This document shows, piece after piece, positions 24,476 through 32,662 of a DNA stretch of 64,000 nucleotides. The stretch is from WHSW01 sp963729075. GTDB lineage: Bacteria > Actinomycetota > Thermoleophilia > Solirubrobacterales > 70-9. Under the pieces are notes generated by a model, which saw nothing but the letters and a program-made list of their open reading frames with translations, was not told where the DNA came from and did not search any database. The stretch is taken from positions 1-64,000 of the forward strand of contig CAVSMU010000006.1 of the NCBI GenBank assembly GCA_963729075.1, in the 5' to 3' direction. The position numbers and the translations under genes were made by a program. How positions within the stretch are numbered: the stretch's first letter is position 1; every line of letters begins with the position of its first letter.

Positions 24476-26046
24476 CATCTGACCAACTCCCTCGCTCTCA
24501 GCGCCAGCCAGAGCTCGATTCGGTCGGTCGCCCTGCCGAGGTCCCGGCCGGTCAGCTCCTCGATCTTGCGGATCCGATAGCGCAGCGTGTGGCGGTGGCA
24601 GTACAGCTTGCGGGCGGCGCGCTCCCAGTTCCCGTTGTTCTCGATGAACGCCTCCAGCGATCGCAGCAGCTCGCCTCCGTACTCACCCTCCGTCTGCTCG
24701 ATGGGCTCGAGCAGGCCGTCGCTGTAGAGCCGCAGGGCGTCCTCGTCCTGGAGCGCCAGCAACAGGGTGAACGCGCCGAGGTCGCGGTGCGAGGCGACCT
24801 CGGGCGACCCGCCGTCGGCGAGCGAGGTGGCCTCGAGCGCGCAGCGCGCCTCGTGAAAGGCGCGGCGCAACGAGCCGACGCCGGCCGGGCGGCTGGCCGC
24901 CGCCCGGACACCGTTGCGTCCTCGGCCACCCGTGAGCGCCTCGCGGGCCCGGCGCGCGGTGCCGATCGGATCGGCGGTGCCGGTGTCGACCACCGCGCAG
25001 AGCAGCGGCCGCCCGGCGGCGGCGCTGGTCGCGACCAGGGCGGGGACGCCGGCCTCGGCGAGCGCCGCCTCCAGCGTGCCCTCGGCCGCCGGCGGGTCGT
25101 CGAGGTCGAAGACGAGCACCGCGGCCTCGCCGCCGATGCCGAACGGGCGCAGCCTGCCCCGCAGCTCCTCCGGCTCGAGCCGCTCGCCGAGCGCGTCGGC
25201 GAGCAGGTCGCCGGCCAGGCGCCGCTCGGTCTCGCGGACGACGCGTTCGCGCATCAGCTCGAGCCCGACCACCATCGAAGCCTGGCGCGCGATCAGGCGC
25301 TCGAAGTCCCCGAGCGGCTGCCGGTCGCTGATCACGGTCAGCCAGGCGACCGGGCCGCCACCGGCGCGCCCCGGGACGGGCACGCACAGGGCCCGCTCGG
25401 CGAGCGTCTCGCTGGTCGGGGCGAACGCCGCGGGCGCGCCGTTCGCAGAGTGGACACCGATCTCGGCGGCCAGCGCGTCAAACGCATCCGTGCCGAGCCC
25501 GCCGCCGTCCCGGGGATGGCGCGCGAGCTCGCGCCCGCTCGCGTCCTGGACGAGGGAGGCCCCGGCGATCGCGCTCGCGGTCGAGGCGACGATCTCGTCC
25601 AGCCCGCCGCCCTCGATCACCAAGCGCTCCAGTTTCTCGTGCACCTGCGTCCCCCGCTCGAGCACGTCGAACTGCTCGTTTACCAGCCGCGCGGCGGCCC
25701 GCTCGGTGATCGCGATGAACGGCATCTCGTAGGGCACCTCGAACAGCGGCAGCCCGTGCTCGGTCGCGGCATCCACGATCGCCTTCGGGATCCGCTTGTG
25801 GTCGAACCCGGTGCCGAAGCCGAGCCCGGCGAGGCCCTCGCCGGCGAGCAGCTCGACCCAGCGCCGCTGCTTGGCGGGGGTTCCGAGGTTGTAGCCCGTG
25901 GTCAGCAACAGCTCTCGGCCCGAGAGCCACGGCGTGGGGTCCTCGTGCTCCGAGATGTGCACCCAGCGCACCGGCCGCTCGGCACCCTCGTCGCCCGCGA
26001 CGAGCTCCAGCCCGCAGTCGGAGACGAGTGAGCCGACGGTCAGCAT
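24475..26046 (-). CDS. PucR-family transcriptional regulator
   Basis: A 523-residue regulator. The N-terminal PucR domain is LTVGSLVSDCGLELVAGDEG onward, including LLLTTGYNLGTP. The middle region includes GGDEF-like fold elements (EAAVLVFDLDDPP). The C-terminal HTH_30 domain is ENNGNWERAARKLYCHRHTLRYRIRKIEE-like, at about residues 470-500. Members sense purines or amino-nitrogen compounds and usually activate adjacent catabolic genes. It is the second gene of the aminotransferase operon, 9 bp after the first. The CGTATAA boxes in the divergent promoter (27512-27596) are candidate binding sites. Confidence 0.92.
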   Translation of the reverse strand: MLTVGSLVSDCGLELVAGDEGAERPVRWVHISEHEDPTPWLSGRELLLTTGYNLGTPAKQRRWVELLAGEGLAGLGFGTGFDHKRIPKAIVDAATEHGLPLFEVPYEMPFIAITERAAARLVNEQFDVLERGTQVHEKLERLVIEGGGLDEIVASTASAIAGASLVQDASGRELARHPRDGGGLGTDAFDALAAEIGVHSANGAPAAFAPTSETLAERALCVPVPGRAGGGPVAWLTVISDRQPLGDFERLIARQASMVVGLELMRERVVRETERRLAGDLLADALGERLEPEELRGRLRPFGIGGEAAVLVFDLDDPPAAEGTLEAALAEAGVPALVATSAAAGRPLLCAVVDTGTADPIGTARRAREALTGGRGRNGVRAAASRPAGVGSLRRAFHEARCALEATSLADGGSPEVASHRDLGAFTLLLALQDEDALRLYSDGLLEPIEQTEGEYGGELLRSLEAFIENNGNWERAARKLYCHRHTLRYRIRKIEELTGRDLGRATDRIELWLALRARELVR

Positions 26047-26055
26047 CTGCCCAGC

Positions 26056-27465
26056 TCAGAGATCCTCGGTCCGGAAGGCGCCTGTGTCGATTCGGTCCCA
26101 GGCCTCGGTGAGGACCGGCCGCAGCACCGCCTCGATCTCGTCGAACTGCTCGGTGTCGCTGATCAGCGGCGGGGCGAGCTGGATCACCGGGTCGCCGCGA
26201 TCGTCGGCCCGGCAGATCAGCCCGCGGCGGTAGAGCTCGCCGGAGAGGTAGCCACGCAGCAGGTGCTCGGACTCCTCGTCGCTGAAGCCCTCCTTGGTCT
26301 CCTGGTCCTTGACCAGCTCGATCGCATGGAAGAACCCGTCGCCGCGCACGTCGCCGACGATCGGTATGTCCCGCAGGCCGTCGAGTCGCGACCGCAGCTC
26401 GCCCTGCTTGTCGAGCACGTGCTGGTTGAGGTCCTCGCGCTCGAAGATGTCGAGGTTGGCGAGCGCGACCGCTGCGGCGACCGGATGGCCGCCGAAGGTG
26501 AAGCCGTGGGTGAACGACTCCTTGCCCTGCGAGAACGGCTCATATACGCGCTCGGAGGCGATCATCGCCCCCATCGGCGCGTAGGCGGAGGTCAGCGCCT
26601 TCGCCGTCGTGACGATGTCAGGCTGATAGTCGTAGCGCTGGCAGCCGAACCAGTGGCCGAGCCGGCCCCAGGCGCAGATCACCTCGTCGGAGACCAGCAG
26701 CACGTCGTGGCGGTCGCAGATCTCGCGCACGCGCTGGAAGTAGCCGTCCTGGGGCGGGATGCAGCCGCCTGCGTTCTGGAGCGGCTCCAGGATCACGGCG
26801 GCGACCGTCTCGGGGCCCTCGAAGAGGATCTTCTCCTCGATCTGGTCCGCCGCCCACAGCGGGTCGCGGCCCTCGGGCCAGCGGTAGCTGTTGGTGTTCG
26901 GGGCCTTGATCCCGCCCGGGACCAGCGGCTCGAAGTCGGTGCGCAGCGCCGGGATCCCGGTGGCCTGCAGGGCGCCCAGCGTGGTGCCGTGGTATGCGAT
27001 CTCCCGGGTCAGGAACTTGATCTTGCGGGGGTTGCCGGTGCGCTGGTGGTAGGCGCGCGCGAGCTTGATCGCCGTCTCGACCGCCTCCGACCCGCCGGAC
27101 GTGAAGAAGACCCGGTTGAGGTCGCCCGGGGTCAGCGAGGCGATCCGCTCGGCGAGCTCGATCGCGCGCGGGTGCGCGTAGCTCCAGATGATGTAGAAGT
27201 CGAGCTCCTCGACCTGGCGCGCCGCCGCCTCGCCGAGCTCGGCGCGGCCGTGGCCGGCGTTGACGCAGAAGAGGGCGGAGAGTCCGTCGAGATAGCGCTT
27301 GCCGTGCTCGTCGTAGACGTAGGCGCCCTCGCCGCGGGCGATGATCGGCACATGGTTGACGCTGTCGTAGGCGCCCATCCGGGTGAAGTGCATCCACAGA
27401 TGGCGCCTGGCCAGCTCCTGTAGGTTGCTGGTCGTCGGCCGCGTGACAGTGTCGGTGCTCGCCAT
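26056..27465 (-). CDS. Class III aminotransferase (putrescine/omega-amino acid:pyruvate type)
   Basis: A 469-residue PLP enzyme from ATG 27465 (GAGGGAAG upstream); an in-frame extension to 27564 lacks conserved residues. FFTSGGSEAVETAIKLARAY is the PLP phosphate loop. LLVSDEVICAWGRLGHWFG carries the Asp that contacts the pyridine N. IVTTAKALTSAYAPMGA carries the Schiff-base Lys. SPUC-like features such as HGFTFGGHPVAAAVALANL are present. It would transfer the omega-amino group of putrescine, beta-alanine or similar amines to pyruvate, giving alanine. It is the first gene of an operon with PucR, alanine dehydrogenase and an ALDH, divergent from a polyamine importer. Confidence 0.92.
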   Translation of the reverse strand: MASTDTVTRPTTSNLQELARRHLWMHFTRMGAYDSVNHVPIIARGEGAYVYDEHGKRYLDGLSALFCVNAGHGRAELGEAAARQVEELDFYIIWSYAHPRAIELAERIASLTPGDLNRVFFTSGGSEAVETAIKLARAYHQRTGNPRKIKFLTREIAYHGTTLGALQATGIPALRTDFEPLVPGGIKAPNTNSYRWPEGRDPLWAADQIEEKILFEGPETVAAVILEPLQNAGGCIPPQDGYFQRVREICDRHDVLLVSDEVICAWGRLGHWFGCQRYDYQPDIVTTAKALTSAYAPMGAMIASERVYEPFSQGKESFTHGFTFGGHPVAAAVALANLDIFEREDLNQHVLDKQGELRSRLDGLRDIPIVGDVRGDGFFHAIELVKDQETKEGFSDEESEHLLRGYLSGELYRRGLICRADDRGDPVIQLAPPLISDTEQFDEIEAVLRPVLTEAWDRIDTGAFRTEDL

Positions 27466-27511
27466 CTTCCCTCCTCGGACTACGACTCGCAGTCCACTCG
27501 ATCTCGACGTT

Positions 27512-27596
27512 CCGTATAACCGTATATCTCCGCGGAGGCGATCGCAACCCCGGAATCGGTTCAATTTGGGCGGACGTCTTTATACGTATCGTACAA
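27512..27596. promoter_or_regulatory. Divergent promoter region with repeated CGTATAA boxes
   Basis: CCGTATAA-CCGTATAT is an 8-bp direct repeat at 27512-27527. TTATACG, an inverted copy of CGTATAA, is at 27580-27586, followed by TATCGTAC. These AT-rich blocks stand out in a 243-bp gap between the aminotransferase and importer operons. They suit binding sites for a shared regulator, most simply the PucR protein encoded nearby, with overlapping -10 elements as the alternative. Confidence 0.45.
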
Positions 27597-27708
27597 GCCC
27601 GGTTGGACGTTTTGGGGTTTTCGACACTTGCGCCACCCTGCGCGGGGTCGTTAGCCTGACCGGCGTCACGTGGACGGAGAGCTAACCCCTGAGCAGGAGA
27701 GAGCGGGT

Positions 27709-28863
27709 GTGAGCGAGCCGACCGTGCGCCTGGAGGGCGTCACGAAGAAGTTCGGCGAGTTCGTCGCCGTGCGCGATATCGACCTCGACATCGCCCAGGG
27801 CGAGTTCTTCACGATGCTCGGGCCGTCGGGCTGCGGCAAGACGACCACCCTGCGGATGGTCGCCGGCTTCGAGCAGCCGACAAATGGAAACGTGAAGATC
27901 GAGGGCACCGACGTCGCCGGGCTCCCGCCCCACAAACGGCCGACGAACACCGTCTTTCAGAGCTACGCGCTGTTCCCCCACATGACCGTCGCCGACAACG
28001 TCCGCTACGGCCTCAAGCGCCGGCGCGTCGACTCGGGCGAGATCAAGCGCCGCGTGGAGGCCGAGCTCGAGCGGGTCGGCCTCGCGGCCGAGGCCAACCG
28101 CCGCCCGGCCCAGCTCTCCGGCGGCCAGCAGCAGCGCGTCGCGCTCGCCCGGGCGCTCGTCAACCTGCCGAAGGTGCTGCTCCTCGACGAGCCCCTGGGC
28201 GCCCTGGACATGAAGCTGCGCAAGGGCCTTCAGATCGAGCTCAAGCGGATCCAGCGCGACGTCGGGATCACCTTCGTCTACGTCACCCACGATCAGGAGG
28301 AGGCGCTGACGATGTCGGACCGGATCGCGGTCATGAACCGCGGCCGGCTCGAGCAGGTCGCCGACCCCGAGGAGGTCTACGAGCGCCCGACGACCACCTT
28401 CGTCGCCGGCTTCATCGGCGTCTCGAACCTGATGCCGGGTGAGGTCACGCAGGCGAACGGCGCGCATTCGCGCGTGCGCCTGGATTCCGGGGTCGAGATC
28501 GAGGCACCGACCGACGGAATCCGGACCGGCGAGCGCTGCCACGCCGTCGTTCGCCCGGAGAAGCTTCGCCTCGACCCCCGCGACGCGCCCGGGCCGGACG
28601 GCTGGCCCAGCGTCGAGGGGATGGTCGAGAGCTCGGTCTACCTCGGGACCGCGACGCAGATCGTGGTCAAACTCGCCGGGGACGTCCCGATGACCGTCCT
28701 GGTCCCGAACGCGGACGAGGCGGAGCGGGGCCGGCTGCCGGGCGGCGGTGCGCCGGTGCGCCTCTCCTGGGCGCCCGAGCACATCCACGTAGTCAGGGAG
28801 TCCGAGGCGGCGCCGCGATCGGCGACGAAGCCTGAACCCGTATCCAGCCAAGGAGGCGAGTAG
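27709..28863 (+). CDS. potA: Polyamine-type ABC transporter ATP-binding protein (second PotA)
   Basis: A 384-residue ATPase if it starts at GTG 27709, with CAGGAGAG ten bases upstream. The frame is open to GTG 27670. Walker A is MLGPSGCGKTTT, the signature QLSGGQQQRVALARAL, Walker B VLLLDEPLGALD, and the H-loop VTHDQEEALTMSD. The C-terminal TOBE domain contains FVAGFIGVSNLMPGEV. It is the first gene of the rightward polyamine importer. It is a paralogue of the gene at 602 and sits in a differently organised cassette (ATPase first instead of last). Confidence 0.93.
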   Translation: MSEPTVRLEGVTKKFGEFVAVRDIDLDIAQGEFFTMLGPSGCGKTTTLRMVAGFEQPTNGNVKIEGTDVAGLPPHKRPTNTVFQSYALFPHMTVADNVRYGLKRRRVDSGEIKRRVEAELERVGLAAEANRRPAQLSGGQQQRVALARALVNLPKVLLLDEPLGALDMKLRKGLQIELKRIQRDVGITFVYVTHDQEEALTMSDRIAVMNRGRLEQVADPEEVYERPTTTFVAGFIGVSNLMPGEVTQANGAHSRVRLDSGVEIEAPTDGIRTGERCHAVVRPEKLRLDPRDAPGPDGWPSVEGMVESSVYLGTATQIVVKLAGDVPMTVLVPNADEAERGRLPGGGAPVRLSWAPEHIHVVRESEAAPRSATKPEPVSSQGGE

Positions 28864-28866
28864 GAG

Positions 28867-30000
28867 ATGTTGAGCAAGCTGACCACCGCACTGGCGGTCT
28901 TGATCGGGGCCCTGGTCCTGGCCGCGTGCGGAGGCGACGACAGCGGCGGGCTCGAGGGCGGCACCGAGGATGCTGCCGACGTCGAGACCGCACAGGGGGG
29001 CGAGCCGTCGGGCGAGCTGACGATCTCCAACTGGCCCCTGTACATCGACAAGCAGACGATCCCGAACTTCGAGAAGGAGACCGGGGTCACGACCAAGTAC
29101 ATCGAGGACATCAACGACAACACCGAGTTCTTCGGCAAGCTGCGTCCGCAGCTCGCCCAGGGAGAGTCGGGAGGGCGCTCGATCATCGTCCCCACCGACT
29201 GGATGGCGGCGAAGATGTACGACCTCGGCTACATCCAGAACCTCGACAAGTCGGCGATCCCGAACGTCACCGAGAACCTGATCCCGAGCCTGCAGAGCCC
29301 GTCGTTCGACCCCGAGCGCAACTACACGGTGCCGTGGCAGAGCGGGATGACCGGGATCATCGTCCGCAAGGACCTGGCGCCCGACATCACCTCGATCAAC
29401 GACCTGTTCGACCCGAAGTACAAGGGCAAGGTCACGATGCTGAGCGAGATGCGCGACACGGTGCCGCTGGTCATGAAGGCCGACGGCGTCGATCCCGCTA
29501 ACGCGACCGACGAGGACTGGCTCGCGGCGATCGACAAGATCCAGGAGGCGGCCGACTCCGGGCAGCTCCGCGACTTCACCGGCAACGATTACGCCGACGA
29601 CCTCACGCGCGGCGACGTGGTCGCGGCGATCGGCTGGTCCGGAGACGCAGTGCAGCTGCAGGCCGACAACCCGAACATCGAGTGGCGGATGCCCGACGAG
29701 GGCTGCATGCTCTGGACGGACAACATGGAGATCCCCGTCGGGGCGCCCAACACCGCCGCGGCGCTGGCGTTCATGAACTACGTCTACGACCCCGAGGTCG
29801 CAGCGGACATCACCGAGTACGTCCAATACATCTCGCCGGTCGACGGGGTGAAGGAGATCCTGGTCGACCGCGATCCGAAGATCGCCAACAACCAGCTGAT
29901 CTTCCCGGATGAGAAGTTCACCGAGGACTGCACCATCCAGGTGTCACCGGAGGACGAGCAGGCGGTGGACGAGGCGTTCGAGTCGGTCCTCACGGGTTAG
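28867..30000 (+). CDS. potD: Polyamine-type ABC transporter substrate-binding lipoprotein (second PotD)
   Basis: A 377-residue protein from ATG 28867 with AAGGAGGCGAGTAGGAG upstream. The signal ALAVLIGALVLAACGGDD contains lipobox LAAC at about residues 17-20 (Sec type, unlike the Tat-type paralogue at 3394). The acidic spacer DDSGGLEGGTEDAADVE precedes LTISNWPLYIDKQTIPNFE, the PotD-like first strand. FTGNDYADDLTRGDVVAAIGW and LWTDNMEIPVGAPNTAAALA are family-typical. It captures polyamine or a related cation outside the membrane for the downstream permeases. Confidence 0.93.
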   Translation: MLSKLTTALAVLIGALVLAACGGDDSGGLEGGTEDAADVETAQGGEPSGELTISNWPLYIDKQTIPNFEKETGVTTKYIEDINDNTEFFGKLRPQLAQGESGGRSIIVPTDWMAAKMYDLGYIQNLDKSAIPNVTENLIPSLQSPSFDPERNYTVPWQSGMTGIIVRKDLAPDITSINDLFDPKYKGKVTMLSEMRDTVPLVMKADGVDPANATDEDWLAAIDKIQEAADSGQLRDFTGNDYADDLTRGDVVAAIGWSGDAVQLQADNPNIEWRMPDEGCMLWTDNMEIPVGAPNTAAALAFMNYVYDPEVAADITEYVQYISPVDGVKEILVDRDPKIANNQLIFPDEKFTEDCTIQVSPEDEQAVDEAFESVLTG

Positions 30001-30046
30001 GTAGCGGACGGCGACGGGTCAGCGAGTCGGGTCGGAGCGCGGCCAC

Positions 30047-30920
30047 GTGACCCCGGCCCGTCGCCGCCTGATCCCGTACGCGCTCCTGCTGCCGGGGCTC
30101 CTCTGGCTGATCATCTTCTTCGTCGTGCCCATGTACTTCATGGGCCGGATCAGCCTCTATGAGGGATCGACGCACGACGGGCTATGAGTTCGCCTGGAAC
30201 TGGAGCAACTTCTCCGACGCGCTGAGCGAGTTCGACACCCAGTTCCTGCGCTCGTTCTTCTACGCCGGCGCGGCGACGGTGCTGGCGCTGCTGATCGCCT
30301 ACCCGCTCGCCTACGCGATCGCCTTCCGCGGCGGCCGCTACAAGACCCTGCTCCTGTTCGCGGTCGTGGCGCCATTCTTCACGACGTACCTGATCCGGAC
30401 CCTGGCCTGGCAGACGATCCTCTCCGACCAGAGCTTCATCGTCGACACCCTGAAGACCCTCGGCCTGGTCGCCGACGACGGGCGGGTGCTCGACACCGCG
30501 GGCTCGGTGATCGCAGGGCTGACCTACAACTTCCTGCCGTTCATGATCCTGCCGATCTACGCCAGCCTCGAGCGCATCGACGTGGGCCTGATCGAGGCGG
30601 CCAAGGACCTCTACTCCTCGGCGAGCACGGCGTTCTGGCGCGTCACCCTGCCGCTCACCGCGCCGGGCGTCGTCGCGGGGGTCCTGCTGACCTTCATCCC
30701 GGCGTCAGGCGACTACATCAACGCCGAGTTCCTCGGCTCCCAGAACCAGGCGATGATCGGCAACGTGATCCAGAGCAAGTACCTCGTCCTCACCGACTAC
30801 CCGGCGGCGGCGGCGCTCTCGTTCGTGCTCATGGCGCTGATCCTCGCCGCGGTGGTGATCTACATCCGCTTCGCCGGCACCGAGGCGCTGATGGGCGAGG
30901 AGGCGGAGACCGCGAGATGA
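30047..30920 (+). CDS. potB: Polyamine-type ABC transporter permease (PotB family), one-base frameshift
   Basis: From GTG 30047 the frame encodes TPARRRLIPYALLLPGLLW and the first membrane span, but stops at TGA 30185-30187. The rest of the permease (YEFAWNWSNFSDALSEFDTQ onward) is in the next frame, with EAA loop LIEAAKDLYSSASTAFWRVTL and PASGDYINAEFLGSQNQAMIG. Removing one G from GGG at 30179-30181 gives a continuous product of about 290 residues, the normal length. Using only the second ORF (ATG 30159) would delete the first membrane span. A sequence error or fresh mutation is the likely cause, since the rest is well conserved. Confidence 0.85.
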
Positions 30921-30955
30921 GGTCGCAGGTCGCAGGTCGCAGGTCGCAGACCGCA
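30921..30955. repeat. Heptanucleotide array GGTCGCA x4 between potB and potC
   Basis: Four exact GGTCGCA units (30921-30948) and one variant GACCGCA (30949-30955) start immediately after the potB stop codon. They end 11 bp before the potC ATG, so they occupy the ribosome-loading region. Confidence 0.9.
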
Positions 30956-30966
30956 GGTGAGTGCTC

Positions 30967-31839
30967 ATGAAGTGGCTGCGCGACCACGCGCTCAACATCT
31001 ACGCCGGGCTCGCGGTCGCCTACATGCTGATCCCGATCGGGGTGATCGCGGTGTTCTCGTTCAACAATCCCGCGGGCCGTTACAACTTCACCTGGGAGGG
31101 GTTCACCCTCGATCACTGGAAGGACCCGTTCGCGATCGAGGAGCTCACCGACGCGATGATCACCAGCATCGAGCTGGCGGCGGTCGCGACGGTGATCTCG
31201 ACCGCGCTCGGGGTCCTGGTGGCGATGGCGCTCGTCCGCTACGAGTTCTTCGGCCGCAAGACCTCGAATCTGCTGATCGTGATCCCGACCGCGACCCCCG
31301 AGGTCGTCATCGGGGCGGCGCTGCTCTCAATGTTCCTACTGCCGCCGTTCGTGAACTTCATCAACCTCGGCTTCCAGAGCCTGGTGATCGCCCACGTGAT
31401 GTTCTCGATCTCGTTCGTGGTCATCGTGGTGCGCTCACGCCTGATCGGCTTCGACCGGTCGCTGGAGGAGGCGTCGCGCGACCTGGGCGCCAGCGCGTTC
31501 ACCACCTTCCGCACCATCACCCTGCCGCTGCTGATGCCGGGCATCATCGCCGCGGCGCTCCTCGCGTTCGCGCTCTCGATCGACGACTTCGTGATCTCGA
31601 ACTTCAACTCCGGGACCACGGTCACCTTCCCGCTCTACATCTACGGCGCCTCGCAGCGCGGGATCCCGGTGGAGGTGAACGTCCTGGCGACGCTGCTGTT
31701 CGTGATCACCGCGCTCGCGATGGCGTTCGTCGTCTGGCAGCAGCGCCGGGCCGAGAAGCTGGCGGCCACGCGCCCCGACGACGAGGAGCTCGAGCCGCTG
31801 CCCAGGCCCACGGCCCCGCCGCCGGTGCCCGCGAGCTAG
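30967..31839 (+). CDS. potC: Polyamine-type ABC transporter permease (second PotC)
   Basis: A 290-residue permease from ATG 30967 (AGGTGAG eight bases upstream; GTG 30961 is an alternative). It has about six membrane spans, beginning with LNIYAGLAVAYMLIPIGVIAVFSF in two stretches. The EAA loop is LEEASRDLGASAFTTFRTITLP, and SIDDFVISNFNSG is the PotC hallmark. A proline-rich cytoplasmic tail (EPLPRPTAPPPVPAS) follows the last span. It completes the rightward importer together with the frameshifted PotB. Confidence 0.92.
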   Translation: MKWLRDHALNIYAGLAVAYMLIPIGVIAVFSFNNPAGRYNFTWEGFTLDHWKDPFAIEELTDAMITSIELAAVATVISTALGVLVAMALVRYEFFGRKTSNLLIVIPTATPEVVIGAALLSMFLLPPFVNFINLGFQSLVIAHVMFSISFVVIVVRSRLIGFDRSLEEASRDLGASAFTTFRTITLPLLMPGIIAAALLAFALSIDDFVISNFNSGTTVTFPLYIYGASQRGIPVEVNVLATLLFVITALAMAFVVWQQRRAEKLAATRPDDEELEPLPRPTAPPPVPAS

Positions 31840-32073
31840 GCCCGCGGGGCGCGGAGCAGGCTCGCTGCGAGGTCCTGCTCATCGGGCGCGACCGCGCGCG
31901 GGCCGCTCGACAGCACTCGCCAACCGTCGCCACCGCGAAGCGCGGTATCGATGAGCGCGTGGATCTGCGACGACTCGGCGGCATCCGCGACGAATACGGT
32001 CCGAAACCGCGCCGGGGCCGAGCCGGTGTCCCAGCGAAGCCTCGTGCACGAACGCCTGGGGCTCGAACGTCAT
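31836..32073 (-). pseudogene. Remnant of a small ORF, frameshifted
   Basis: ATG 32073 opens MTFEPQAFVHEAS. Near 32030 the coding-like frame then shifts to one reading WDTGSAPARFRTVFVADAAE and ending PDEQDLAASLLRAPRA at a TAG overlapping the potC stop. Third positions in that second frame are strongly G/C, as in true genes here, and it has no start codon of its own. One extra base would explain the break. No family recognised; a chance open frame is possible. Confidence 0.35.
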
Positions 32074-32087
32074 CGCCCGGCGCGCCG

Positions 32088-32606
32088 TCAGTCGCCTTCG
32101 CGCAGCTCGCGGACGATCGGCGCGAGGAACCAGAACCAGGCGAAGAACGCCGCGAAGGCGACGACCACGATCGCGGTCAGGGTGCTGTCGTAGACGAAGT
32201 GAGTGATCAGCATCAGCACCCCGCAGATCGCGCCAGCGAGTAACACCAGGCCCGCGATCGCGAGCCGGTTCGAGGTCTCAACTACCCAGCGCTTGTCGAG
32301 CTCACGGAAGCGCATCCGATGGCGGGCCGTCGGCGCGATCAGACAGAGCGATGAGAACGCCGTCAGCAACAGGGTGACGTAGTAGACGGTGGTCTCGAAA
32401 TCGCTCACCTGCGCCCATCCCTGCTGGAACGGGACGACGAGGAGGAAAGCGAACAGGAACTGGATGCCGGGGATCGCCACCCGCAGCTCCTGCAGCAGCT
32501 CCATCAGGTTGCGGTCGAGCCGCTCCTCCTCGCTCTCGCCGCGACGCTCCGCGTGCTCTGATGTCCCGCCCTCGCGGCCGCGGCCCTGTGTGTCCGGATC
32601 GGACAA
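32088..32606 (-). CDS. DUF6328-like membrane protein
   Basis: A 172-residue protein from TTG 32606. The hydrophilic acidic N-terminus (about 30 residues) is followed by LMELLQELRVAIPGIQFLFA and four hydrophobic spans: QFLFAFLLVVPF, YYVTLLLTAFSSLCLIAP, NRLAIAGLVLLAGAICGVLM and AIVVVAFAAFFAWFWFLAP. The RHRMRFRELDKRW loop lies between spans 2 and 3. This is the pattern of DUF6328 proteins common in actinobacteria, with no known function. It diverges from the aldehyde dehydrogenase at 32663. Confidence 0.82.
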   Translation of the reverse strand: MSDPDTQGRGREGGTSEHAERRGESEEERLDRNLMELLQELRVAIPGIQFLFAFLLVVPFQQGWAQVSDFETTVYYVTLLLTAFSSLCLIAPTARHRMRFRELDKRWVVETSNRLAIAGLVLLAGAICGVLMLITHFVYDSTLTAIVVVAFAAFFAWFWFLAPIVRELREGD

Positions 32607-32662
32607 AGCGCGCTACTCATACCCGATCATCAGGTTCGGAAGCGCGCGCTAGCATCGGCGCC

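Noticed and set aside
24374..24478. Extended alanine dehydrogenase N-terminus encoded by the heptamer arrays
   Set aside because: The repeat-encoded residues have no counterpart in Ald proteins; the TTG at 24373 with AAGGAGAG gives the expected N-terminus.
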